Below, in pieces: positions 44,442 through 56,000 of a stretch of 64,000 bases of DNA. Made by a program: the position numbers and the translations under genes. The DNA is from Protoeuglena noctilucae (lineage: Eukaryota > Chlorophyta > Pedinophyceae > Marsupiomonadales > Marsupiomonadaceae): the NCBI GenBank assembly GCA_958009085.1, contig OY253681.1, forward strand, positions 558,001 to 622,000, given 5' to 3'. The notes beneath the pieces are model-generated. The model saw only the letters and a program-made list of their open reading frames with translations. It was not told the DNA's origin and did not search any database. The number at the start of each line of letters is the position of its first letter. Within the stretch, counting starts at the first letter, position 1.

Positions 44442-47400
44442 ATGACGGCCTCCCCGCGCTTCCATCCTCTGCAGGAGAGCAAGAGGCTGCTGATGCAGGC
44501 GCACCTACGTTCTGAGAAGCAGGGTCGTCCGGATGAACCGCGGGGTAGCGTCGCGATATCCTCTGCTGAGTTCCAAGGTATGGCTCGCGAGGGCGCGCGC
44601 CTGCACTCGCAGGGGTGTCGATCACGGGGACGCACGGACATTGTCGCCCTTGCACGCAGAGTTCACGCGGGAGGTGGCCGCGCGAATCATCCAGCATCAC
44701 TGGAAACGGTGGAAGGCTTCTGTCAGTTCCTCGTACAGGGCAGGCGAGTCGCGCGGCGTCGCAGGCACGGTACATCCTAGCGGACGGGGCAGGGGTGCAA
44801 GTCATGACGCTGTGTCCCGCCGCGCCTGCAGTGCGTCGAGGTCCCAGCCTGTCCAACAAGGGGCTCGCAGGTCGGAGCGCACCCAGCATGGCCATGAGGC
44901 ACGAGCGTCCCCAGACGCTGAGGGTGGGGGGCGTGAGGGGAGTCACCCCGGCACGCCCGGCAGAGAGCGACGCGTCCGGGATGTCGTCCACCCCATCGAC
45001 GCCCCAACCGCGCCCATCTGCGCCGGCCTCCGCTGTGCCGGGGCCCCACCTGGCAGGGGCCGGCAGGGGCATCTCCCAGGCTGGGGTCACGCACCGGGCA
45101 CGTGATGTCCCAGATGTGCTCGACCTGGACCAGTCAGACACGGACCAGGAGACGTCCTTGAGGGAGATGCGCCGTCAGATGCGGGAGCGCCAGGCTGGCA
45201 CGGGGAGGGCGGAGGCGGGGACGCGTGGGTCCCAGCCTGCGGTAGTGCAAGAGATGTCGGGCCATGAAGGGACTCACCGCGTCAGCCGCGCTCACCCCAC
45301 CTCCCGCGGTGCTATCGAGGCTCCCGAACACCACTCGGAACGACACGTGGCCCGGGAGGCCGTCCCAGCATCCCCGGGCCCCCAGGCGTCAGGCATCAGC
45401 GAGTGGAGCGTGAGCTCTATGAGCTCCTTCTTGGCGCCGGGGAACCTGTCGGCAATTAGCCGAGAAGCATCGTCCTCTGGGCTCGCCTCCGAGGCGGCGG
45501 GCGTCGCGCTGCGTGACGTGGCCAAGACCAGGGGTGGGGCGGCACCTGCAAGGGTGGGCCAGAGGGACGGTAGAGGTGGGTCCGGGGCGCGAGCGCCGCC
45601 GCCAGACAGGGGCGTTGCCTCCCGAAGCCGGTCTCGAGGCAGGGGGGGGATGCCTGCTGCCAGTACCCGTCCCAGCGTGTCCCGCGCTCAAGGGAGTGGC
45701 GCTGGCACGGGCAGGGGCGCCCCAGCTCGGCAACCCGGGGCGGGGGGGAGAGCTCTGCGAGGGGGATGCGATGCATCCACAAGCACAGCTGCAAAGGGTG
45801 AGAGTGAGTGTAGGAGGGGCACACTGCGGCACTGTCAGCAACGCTGATAGTACAGTGACTACAGTGACTTGACCAGACGCGTCTGCTAGCCAGTGCGTCC
45901 CACCCCAGACCCTTACGAGCACCCCGCAGTCACTCTCGCAGGCCGACCGAGGAAGGCGGAAGTTGCCAGGGCACCACAGCCTGCCGCGACTCACAGTCAC
46001 ATCGGCGACCTCGAGGACGATGTGAGCGACGCCGACGACGACCTGCCCCGGGCGCCGGCACCGGCTTCGTCCATAGCCCCCGACCTGGCGCGCCGGGCCC
46101 ATGCGGATGGGTTTCGCGAGTGGGACACCTCCCACGAGTCGGTGGGGGCGCACCAGGCCGCGCGGCTGCGGGGCCGTGACCACGGGGCCAGCGGGGAGTG
46201 GGGAGGGTCGGCCACAACGACCGCGGCGGCGCCGGGCACGCCTCGTGTGGGCGGCATGTCCCGCGCCAGTTACTCGGGGCTGAGCTCCCGCGGGCGCAGC
46301 CGCGACAGCTCCGTGCTGGAGCCTCGCCGGAGAGACGGCAGGGTCGCGGACCACGCCTCGCACGGCGCCCTGGCGGGCGAGGCATCGCAGCTCTCGCAGT
46401 TCACGGTGGTGACGGAGGAGGACCTGTCGTGCAGCAGCGGCGGGGGGGACGCAGCGGGCGCCGATGCCGCGGGCGTCTTGAATGGGCGGGGGGCAAGCGT
46501 AGGGGGAGATGCGGGTGGCAGTCACGCCCGGGCTCGGCAGGCCAGCGCGGGACTGTACGTGTGCGGCACGGACGACGACGACGAGTCGTGCGTGGGACCG
46601 GAGGACGAGACCCCTGACTCGTCCCCCGCCAAGGGCGCGGAGGCCGGGGTGGCGGGCACGGGGGCGAACGACGCGCAGGTGCCGAGCTCCACGGAGACGA
46701 CGGGCGTGGTCGGGGCCCGGGTGTTTGAGGGTGCGGCGCGCGGCCACACCCCCGAGACGCGGCAGCACACGCCGGGGTCCCTGGCCCACTCGGCGGGGCT
46801 AAAGGGGTCGGGATCCGCTGCCGCCACGTCCGCACCGGGGACCGTGTCCACTACGCCACCGTCCATGGCGGTGTCGCGGGTGGCGATGGCTGGCGCAGGG
46901 GCGGGGCCAACACAACAGGGCGGCGTCGTGCCCTCCCGGCGAAGCCGAGAGGCGTCGAGCGCCCGCAAGTCCCTGCAGGGCAGCCTCGATGCGCTGCTTG
47001 GCCCCCAAGGGGCGCAGCTGGCGGGGACATCGGCTGGGGAGGAACCCGGGCGCTGCAGCGCCGAGGGTCGGGTGTCCTCCGGCACGGCAGTTGGGGACCT
47101 CAAGTGCGACGCCGAGCAAGGCGCGCGTGGCAGCCATGTGGCGAGCATCCTGCGCTTCTTGGAGGTACGTGGCGGGACGCGTTTTGATATCTGGGCTCCT
47201 GGAGGGCGTTGAATGCGCTTCGTGCAGGGCATGCCAGCATGCACCTCTTGCATCCCATCTGCGACGGTGCAACTTGAGATGATCCCCATCTGTGCCGTGC
47301 AGGAGTCCGAGAGGGAGACCGCCGAGACGGCTGCACCAACATCCCGAGGCGCACAGGCCCTGCCCCCCTGCGGCCCCGCTCCCCACGCGTCTGCGAATGG

Positions 47401-49867
47401 GGCGCGGGACCTGCCCCAAGGCGGGGTTGCGGCAAGCGGCCACCTCCCGGACACCCGGGACGCGGCGGACGGGGACCGGTCGGCAACGCTGGCCGCCGCC
47501 GTGCTGGGGGGTATCAAGGAGGTGGGTCGGCCTGGCCTAGCTCTCTTGCAGACTTCCCTCCGTCTGTAGCGCCGACTTGATCGCCACCTGTCGCCCCCCT
47601 CCCACGATCTCTGCCCCCGTACCCAGCGCCTGGCCCGCTACGAGGCGGCGTTGGACGAGCGCACACGCCGGGTGGGGGCCCTCGAGGCGCAGCTGGCGGA
47701 GGAACGGGTCACGCACTGCGCGCGGCTCGAGGAGGCGCAGGCGGCTGCGGCACGCGACGCCGACGCACAGCGGCGCGAGGGGGAGGCCGCGCTCCGCCGG
47801 CACCTGGAGTTCATAGACCGCCTGCTGGGAGACAAGGAGGCGCTGGCGGCACGGTGCGAGGAGCTCGCGGGGCAGGCGGAGGCGCAGGGAGCGCGGCACC
47901 AGGCGCAGGTGGCGGCGATGCGGGCCGAGTTTGTCAAGGAGCTCAAGAGGCGAGTGCGGGGGGACGGGGTGGGAGGGCATGACATCGTGAGTGCGTTTGC
48001 TTGAGTGCTATAGAGGATGGCGATGGGTTTGGGTCAGCCTCGCACCGTCTCGACCACGCAGGCACAAGGAGGCGTGGGCTGCGGCGGAGCAGGCCCGGCG
48101 GGATGCGTGGAGCCGGGAGCGGGAGGCGGAGATCAAGGAGGCCACGGTGCGCGGCCTGGAGCCCGAGGTGCAGCGCCTGGTGGCACGCCACCGGGGCGAG
48201 GTGCGGCGGGTGGAGCAGGCCATGCGGGAGGAGCACGAGCGGGAGAGGGAGCGGCTGGCGGAGGAGCACAGGGCCGAGTGCCGGAAGCTGCGGCAGGAGA
48301 CGGCCGAGAGGGTGGAGGAGGCCGTGGAGCGGGAGCGGGAGGCGGGGGCGGAGCGGGCGCGGGTGGCGCGGGAGGCGGCTGAGGCAGCGGCCGCGGCGCA
48401 GCGGACGCGGCTGCTGGGGGAGTGCGACGCACGCGTGGCGGAGGCCGAGGCGGCGCGGCGGGCCGAGAGGGACCGGGCGGCGGCGGAGGTGGAGGCGTGC
48501 CGGGCGGCCGCGGACGAGCGCGTGCGGCAGGTGCGGGATGCTTTGGAGGAGGAGCGACGCGCGGGGGAGGCACGGGTGCGGCGGGCCCTCGAGGTGCAGG
48601 CGCAGGTGAGGGCGGTCGCGGGGTGGCACGGGGCTGGTGGGGTCGCTGCTGAGACCAGCTTTGTCGCCTTGTCAGAGCACAACCTGCCGCTCGGCCAGTC
48701 TGTGTGTGTGTCCATCCCTTGCAATAGCTCATGTCCTCCCGTTTCGCGTCCCCCCAGGAGTGGGAGGTCCAGCAGGAGGCGTGGCGGCAGGCAGTGGCCG
48801 AGCGTGCCAAGCGGGCGCTGGCAGAGAAGGAGGAGGAGCTCCGGGAGCAGCTGGCCCAGCAGCAGCGGCGAGAAATCGACGCCGTGGCGGACCGGTGAGG
48901 GCTCCAGAGGGCCTGCGCCTCCCATGCCATCTTCGCGAGGGTCTCTAATGGCGCGAGCATGGCCCCTCCTGCTCCGAGCTGGGTGCCTTCAAGATCACCT
49001 CTGCTGTGTCGCAGGCTGGAGCGCGAGCACGCGGACCAGATCGAGCAGCTGACGCGGTCCGTTGCGCGGGCGCACCAAAACCGCATCGACGATCTCATGG
49101 GGGAGGTGAGGCGCCAGCCCTGACATCCGCTTCTGGGCCAAGTGCAGGAGGCTCGCGACGTGCCACACCGTGAGCCCCACCGGCGAATCCCCGCCTCCCG
49201 CAGGTGAGCCGCCTCAAGGCTCTGTTGTCCGCCACCACCGCTTCCCAGGAGGAGGCCGAGGGGCGCGCGCGGGGGGCCGACGAGGAGGTCAAGCGGCTGC
49301 GGCGGGCTCTGACGGAGGCATCCCAGCAGTACCTCGACCTGGAGAGGAAGGTGAGGGCGGGTGCAGGGGTGCGTGCGGACGAGAGGCGTGAGGCGTGCGC
49401 CTGTCGTGTCATATATGCGGCTGAAAAGTGCCGTGAGGCGTGGAGTGAGCGCCTGTCGCGTCCCGCACACAGGCGCGGGATGCAGAGCATGACTGGCAAG
49501 ACAGGGCGGAGGCGGTGCGTCGCCTGCACGAGGAGCGGGCGTCCCTGGCCGAGAGAGAGATCGCCGAGGCACGCAAGGAGTGCCAGGAGCTGCGGGCGCG
49601 CCTCGTCGATGCCATGAAGGTGCGGGAGCGCAGGCAGGTGTGCCGTGCAGCTGGGGCGGAGGGTTGGGCGACGTGTGACGCGGCCCTGATGCCGTGCGTC
49701 CGCAGAAGATGGACGACACGAAGCGCTTGCACCAGGAGCAGATGGCGGCGGTGGAGGCGCGGGTGCGGGCGACGGTGGTGGCCAAGGACGAGGCCATCGC
49801 CCGCCTCCGCGCGGAGCTGGGGACGGTCACAGAGCAACTGCGGAAAGCCGAGGACCTCTGCGCCTAG
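44442..49867 (+). CDS. CEP131: CEP131/AZI1 centriolar-satellite and basal-body coiled-coil protein
   Basis: CEP131 localises to centriolar satellites and the ciliary transition zone and supports flagellum formation. The signature KEATVRGLEPEVQRLVARHR (about 48140-48200) is nearly identical in animals. An IQ-type calmodulin motif (FTREVAARIIQHHWKRWKA, about 44660-44720) sits near the N-terminus, as in animal CEP131. Between them lie about 840 residues of Ser/Gly/Ala/Pro-rich disorder (44730-47560). The coiled coil runs from RLARYEAALDERTRRVGALE (47630) to AVEARVRATVVAKDEAIARL and LRKAEDLCA, stop at 49867. The intron at 47950 starts GCGAGT: AAG AG|G CAC joins ELKR to HKEAW in frame, whereas the nearby GT would shift the frame. 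The first exon is uncertain. An ATG at 44442 fits, and VCRYTS before it also reads open. Confidence 0.88.
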
Positions 49868-49914
49868 GCCGACGACTGGCACTGGATTGATGCATGCTGG
49901 CGCCCTTCAACGCC

Positions 49915-51135
49915 CTACCCTGTCGCAAAGGTATACTCCACCTCCCTGCCGTCGTAGTCCACGGCCTTCCCTGTCCTCTGGACGGACAGGAAAGCCCGCA
50001 GGGCAGCCGTGGCGCGTGGGGGCCACCGACCCCGGACGCGGTCCACGGCAGCCGCCTTGGAGTAAAGGAAGCCTCCCAGCCCATCCTGCGACGGGCCGAC
50101 AGGGCAGGCAGAACGTGACACGAAGCTGGCAGGTGCTTGGCGCTGGCATCTGCCCAACCAAGCCAGGCCTACGCTTACCTGGCTCGACTGTAAGGCACTC
50201 CACTCCCCCTCGGCGCCCGCCTCGTCCCCCAGACCCCACAGGAAGGCAACGAGGGCGCAACGTGCGTCGAGGAAGTCCCCGTCGCGCCGTAGGAGTTGCC
50301 TTGCCACTCTGGGCGAACGAGAGGGTCAGGGGAGGGGATGGTTTGACAGCAGAGAAGCAAGTCCATCCAACTCTCGCCAGGGGCTGTCATCGGCACACCT
50401 GACGGCTTCCTGGTCCCTGCCCTGCTGGAAGCGTGCCAACGACAGGTTGGCCAGCGCGATGGCCTGCAAGCAGCATGGCTGGCCGGTTAGGCACGGTGAA
50501 CTGGGTCGCACCCACGCATCTGAGAGCTGCTCCTTCCGAGGGATGCAAGTGCGCAACGACTTGCCTCCATCTCTGGGTCCTGGGACGCCGCCTTGTAGCT
50601 TGCAGCAGCACCATCCCAGTCACCCAGCGCCCCCTGAGCGTTCCCGAGGTTGTTGAGGACCACAGCATCCGCGCGGCCCTTGGATGCGGTCTCCAGTGCC
50701 GCTGCGTGCTCCAGGTCGGCGGCGGCCCCGCGCCAGTCTCCCCGCTGCAGCCGGCTCGTGCCCCGATTCGACCAGCTGGCGGAGTTGCCGGGGTCCAAGT
50801 CGATGGCTCTGGACCACAGTGACTCGGTGTTCTCCGGCGTCACCATGGCCTGAGGGAACGCAGGGGCTCTGATAACCGCATTATCCGGCCGCGCTCTCAT
50901 TCACAGGCAATTCAAGCGTCGTGTCAGCCACCTGCCGATACAACTCGACGAGCTGCGGATCGATTCGAGCTTCGGCTGGTTGTTCGGGGAGGAGAACGAG
51001 CGTCCCCGTCGTCAAAAGTCCCAAAATGCCTCTCCTGCCGAGTAACGTACATGCACATTTGCAATCGCGGGCGGCCGCCCCTCGAACTCGGCCACATCGG
51101 CCCAGGTTGGTGTGCACGGCATGCATCGCAAGCAT
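49915..51135 (-). CDS. TPR-repeat protein, probably thylakoid-lumen or plastid targeted
   Basis: The ATG at 51135 opens MLAMHAVHTNLGRCGRVRGA, a basic presequence. A hydrophobic segment (GILGLLTTGTLVLLPEQPAEA) follows and ends in AEA, as in twin-targeting peptides of lumen proteins. An intron beginning GTGAAT joins TLELP to AMVTPENTESLW. TPR motifs then follow: WSRAIDLDPGNSASWSNRGT, RLQRGDWRGAAADLEHAAAL, VVLNNLGNAQGALGDWDGAA and ALANLSLARFQQGRDQEAVR. The C-terminal part (FLDARCALVAFLWGLGDEAG; DGREVEYTFATG) is conserved-looking but without named function. It resembles plastid TPR proteins involved in photosystem assembly, but I cannot assign one. It converges with CEP131, with 47 bases between stops. 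Confidence 0.7.
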
Positions 51136-51240
51136 AATCCGTCTCAGCGTGCGGGCGGTCGCATTGCTGTTACGGCTCGATTCGGCATCGTTTAGAATAA
51201 GTGCGACTTTACAAACTGGGACTGCGGCACCGCCTTATGA

Positions 51241-51260
51241 GGCTCCTAGCTCTAGGAGCC
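51241..51260. repeat. 20-base inverted repeat upstream of the TPR gene
   Basis: Arms ggctcctag and ctaggagcc are perfect reverse complements of nine bases with a two-base centre. The repeat lies about 105 bases upstream of the TPR gene's start codon. It could be a dimeric transcription-factor site or a chance hairpin. Confidence 0.6.
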
Positions 51261-51413
51261 AGCCTGAGGCGTCGCCAGTCCTGACACATGGCAATGCCGC
51301 GGGGCGAATGCAACCTCGCGCAGCACCGCGGCGTTGGAGGCGGTCGACAGGGTCACAGGCAGTCACCGGCGCGACCGGCAACTCTCAGTATGCCGCTGCT
51401 CACGTCTGCTCGC

Positions 51414-52551
51414 TCACTGCAGCTCGTTGATGATGATTTCCTTGATCTGGTCAGCCGGCAGCATGCCCTCGGTGCGGAGCGCGGGCTTGGTCTTGTCGGG
51501 GCTAATGAACACGAGCGTTGGGAGGCCCCTGCGAGGAGCGGGCACGACTGCGTCCCGACCCGCAGCGCCGACACGCTCCCACGCTTCCCTATTCGCCCCT
51601 CTAACCCCCAATTCCTCACCTGATCTGCAGCTGCTGTGCCAGGTCCTCCTCCTCGTCGCAGTCCACTTTCAAAATCTTGACAGCGTCACCCATATCGGCG
51701 GCCACCGCCTCCAGCTCCTTGGCCAGCATCAAGCACGGGCCACACCATCTGCGGGCACGCGGCGACCGGTGAAACCTGGTTTGTGGAAGCAACGCAACGG
51801 CCGCAACCAACGCAGAGCGACACAGCTGCTGCAAGGAACCATGGCGCACAGTTGCGCGGCTCACGTCGCATAAAAGTCGATGACGATCGGCCTGTCGCGC
51901 TCGGCGATGGCGATTTCCAGGCCCGACGCGTCCACCTTCTCGACCTGCCCCTGCGAGCGGACAGCAGAGAGGCGTCGGCGTGCCCTCAAGAGCATGGCGC
52001 CTTGCTGCGCCGTCCCACGGCCCCGCCGGTGCCCGAACCACGCCCAGCCTGATTAGCACGCCACCCTCAGCATGAACAGGGCGTGATGCAGGCAAGGAGC
52101 TCAGGAAGTCTGGCGCGTGGGACGGCCCCGGGCCGTAACAACAACAGCGGGCTTCGGCGGTCGTCAGGGAGACGAGCAGCGCACGGCGAGGGCCAGTCAG
52201 GGGGTCACGGCAACATCGACGTAGCATAGCCTCGCATGGGCTGGATAACAGGGCACAAAAAGCTCTACCGTCGGCCGGCGGGGATCTCGGCACGTCACCA
52301 AGAAAGCCGACGCACTGCTCCTCGCCTGTGCGCGTACGAGCTCCCTGCGCGGCACCCGGTCCCTCCTTACAGACAAAACAAGCCCAAGAGGCCGCCGAAC
52401 CGCCCCCTGCGGGCAAGAAAGCGGCCATCGGTCGCCATACGGGCGCGATGACACGAACGCCGCCCTGCCATCCCATGCATGCCCCCACGACCGCCACCTG
52501 AATAGTCGGGGGGGTGGCCCTGGGCAACAGGGCACACCGCAGGCGCTGCAT
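51414..52551 (-). CDS. Chloroplast thioredoxin z (CITRX-like)
   Basis: Redox-active thioredoxin of the plastid nucleoid transcription machinery. Exons 51944-51865, 51748-51620 and 51528-51414 are certain. They read VEKVDASGLEIAIAERDRPI, VIDFYATWCGPC (WCGPC active site), KILKVDCDEEEDLAQQLQIR, and GLPTLVFISPDKTKPALRTE followed by GMLPADQIKEIIINELQ. The RTEGMLPADQI ending and the FISPD segment point to thioredoxin z/CITRX rather than f, m, x or y types. The WCGPC box is itself completed across an intron (GCG AC|A TGG). A first exon at 52551-52498 (MQRLRCALLPRATPPTIQ) fits in phase and looks like a presequence, but it makes a short protein of 125 residues. A longer upstream first exon is possible. 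Confidence 0.84.
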
Positions 52552-53078
52552 TGGAAGGGACTGTCGCTGGGTTGTGATTTGAAAGCAAACGTGACAGCAA
52601 ACCAACAGTGAAGTGCGATCTCTGTGATCCCTGACTGACCGTCAGCTCCGCGGCCTTCGAGGGATGAACACACGCGCGCGTCAAGCGGGGCATTCCCTGC
52701 GCGGGGGCCTTGCGGCGCTGTCCTGTCGTGCAGAGACGCCGACACGAGCATGTATGTCTTGTCGATGAGCGAGCTACCGCCTAACACACTGGGTGGGATG
52801 GCTGCTGGGGCGGCACCCGCCTGGGGCTCGACACATGCGGGGGCCTGTGGGTTTTGCTGAACCTATGACGCTTCCGCCGCATCCGCATCCCGCGTGGATC
52901 TTTTAGCTACTGTGACGCCAATACCAACTCGCTAGCTGATGGAAAGCTTCGGTGTGCCGCGCACAAGTTGACCTCCCTTTGGGTCGGTTTCGGCGTGGGC
53001 AAGGGGCCGCATCGGCATCCCTGTACGGATAGCGGCACGGTTACCTCCACGGGGTCGCGAAGCTGAGCCTAGTCCGCC
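52552..53078. promoter_or_regulatory. Divergent intergenic region, thioredoxin z to WDR49-like
   Basis: This 527-base region lies between divergent starts and probably carries both promoters; part may be 5' UTR or a missed first exon of thioredoxin z. No repeat or RNA gene is seen. Confidence 0.35.
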
Positions 53079-56000
53079 ATGTCGCTGCTCCAGAACTTGA
53101 CCGTCGAGGACCTCCAGGTGAGCAGCCAGCGCCAGGGTCCTGGGCCCGCTCTTCCGCATCCCGACGCGGAGTTTGATGCGCGTGAACTTGCTCGTGTCCG
53201 ACACGACGGCTCGGTGGCATCGGTGACCTCCGCAGATCATGAAGGCCATGCTGGAGAGCATCCCGGAGGGGCAGAACCCAAATGGCTACTTCACGAAGGA
53301 GCGATTCGCTTCCGTCATGAACGCCACGCTGCCCAGTCTGGGATCCAGGGACGACCGTGCCCAGCTGGAGTCCCTCTTCGATCAGATAGACACAGGCAAG
53401 TTGCCATGCGAGGCGGGGGCACGGGCGGAGCGGCACATGTCAGCATGATGTGCCGCTATTCGCGCATGCTAGCCGCTCCCCTGTTGCTTGTGACTGTCGG
53501 TATCCGTGCACCTAACTCCATGACATTGGAGAGGCCCAGCACCCCCTGCTCGCTGTTGCTTGCAGACGGGGTGGGTTTCGTCACGTGGTCGTCGGTGTGC
53601 AACTTCATCTACTACGTCGAAGAAAATCTCGGAAGCAGCAGCGTCGTGGAGCGGTGGGAGCTCCTGGGGCCCACTCGCATGACCAAGGCCCTGCGGGACA
53701 AGTGGCACCAGCAGCCCGTGGACCGCATCCGGTACTGTGCTGCGCTGGACAAGTACTTCACGGCGGGGAGGCGAGGGGCGGGCGCTGCGACGCATGCGCT
53801 GCCATGTCCTCTGCCGGCGATGCGAGAGCCTGCCGGGGCTACGGCCACGAACGGAAGATGGGGCGTCGCGGCTGCAGGGATAGCACTGTCAAGATCTGGC
53901 AGGGCCGCTCGCTGATCTTCCAAGCATCGCTGGACGTCGGCATCGCCGCCCAAGTGACGGACGCGTGCTTCGTCACTGGGAAGAAGACGCTGGTGAGGCA
54001 GGGTCAGCAACCCACGTCCAGCCGTGCGTGCCAGGGCGTGCTTGGGGACGGCTCTGTTACCGTGGGTGCCACATGCTCTGTGCAGGTCGCTTCTGCCATG
54101 GACGGCAACTTCTACTTTTTTGAGCTCCACCGCGGCAACTTCGAGTATCGGGGCCAGATGACGGGCCACACGAAGGACGTGGGAATCCCCATGTGCCTCG
54201 CATACTTTCACAAAGACCGCACGGGGCAGCACGTGGTCCTCTACGGGTGAGGCAGGGGAATGGGAGGGTGGCCGTGCAGGGTGTCTCAGCCATGGCGCAT
54301 ATGGTAGCTGCCAGTGGCGCGCCACTGGCTTCGCCATTGCAAATCCACTTCAAGGCTGAGCTCATGATTTCGACCTGGTGCGCCGCAGAGACACGCTGGG
54401 GAGGGTGGGCATGTTCCTGGGTCCCTACAAGCGCATGAAGGACCCTCTGGTGGAGGAGTTCAAGGAGATGCAGAAGAAGGACGGCAAGCAGCACCGCAAG
54501 ATGCTGGACAGGGCACCCATGGCCAGGGTCGGGGTGGAGGTGGAAATCATCGATGACGGGCACCGGGACTGGGTCACGCAGATCCACTTCTGCGAGAAGA
54601 GCGAGGTGGGGGCGACGCACACCGATGGCCCGCGTGCCGTCGTTGCAGCGACCTGGAACAGCCGCCCGCCTCGGGCAGCTCAGCGTGCTGTGCCGGGTGC
54701 ACTCACCTCATGCATCGTTCCCTGTGTCCCAGATCCTCATCTCCAGCTCCCGCGACAAGACCCTCCGCGTGGTTAACATGGAGACGCGGCGGCCCATGGC
54801 CGTATGCCGCCTGCACACCCGCGGGGTGGTGGGATTCGACTACTCGTACGAGCTCGGCATCGTGGCCTCTTACGCCAACGAGCGCCAGGTCATCGTCTGG
54901 GTCGTGGACGGCGCCTCCCACCTCATCACGATCAAAGTCCCCACGGTCCTCACCGGGGCAGCCATCATCTCCGCCACCAACCAATTATCCACCCTCCACA
55001 ACGACTACTCGGTTCGACTCTTCGACATCCGCACCGGCGCTCCATTGCAGGTGCCGGGCGCTTAGCGAGCCACGGCAAGGCTGCACACGACCCTGGATGT
55101 GGTGACATGTCAATGCATGGTGCCCGTGGCTTGTTCCCGAGCAGGTCTTTGAGTCGAAGGACATGCCGGGGCTGGTGGACAGCAAGCCCACGAGCATCGT
55201 GTACGACGCATCGCGGCTGCGGCTCATCACGTGCAACACGCGCCCGATGCCCTGGGCCTACCGGTGCGTCGAGACCCTCACCCAGGGCCACAACGGCCCC
55301 GTCCGCACCATCACCTTCTCGCCCTCCTTCAACGCCATCATCACCGGTGAGCGGGGCCCTGAAATGCATGCGGCACTTGCTTTGGACTCCGCCTGCATGA
55401 CGCGACCCTTCCGCACTGCCCACCGCGTGCCACGCAGCGGACGAGAACTCCATGGTGATTTCCTGGGACATCCAAACGGGGAGCGTGCTCGCACGGATCC
55501 CCAACGCGCACGCCCCCGGGAGGGTGACTGCGCTGGCCGTCGACTCGTCCGGCCGCCGCCTCCTCACGGGAGGGTCGGACGGCACCGTGCTGGGCTGGAA
55601 CTTTGTGTCTGGGTTCCAGACGACCAGGTGAGACGGGTCGGGGATGGCTCGCGGCACGTCATTTATGGCTGCGCAGTCCCTCGATCAGTAAGTCTTCCGC
55701 GGTGTCGCTCTCATGGCTTGCCTGGTCCTCGAGTCACCATCTCTTCGTCCGACTCTGCGCCCAGGTACGTCGACGTGAGCGAGGACGAGGTCGCATGCAT
55801 TGAGCACTGCGTGCACCCCCTGCGCGGGTCGGCGTGGGTGGCCGCGGGTGGGTGGCGTGGGCGGCTGACGGTGTGGATGGACGACGTGGCAGCAGACTCG
55901 AACGTGTCCAGCAAGGCCCTGCGGGGACACACGGCGGACGTGGTGACGCTGTCGTACGACCCCGGGACGAATCTGCTCGTGTCAGGCGACGCGTGAGTGC

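Noticed and set aside
48133-49830. Long minus-strand frame of 565 codons opposite CEP131
   Set aside because: Repetitive Pro/Ala/Arg reading of the complementary coiled-coil codons; the plus strand has the conserved CEP131 signature.
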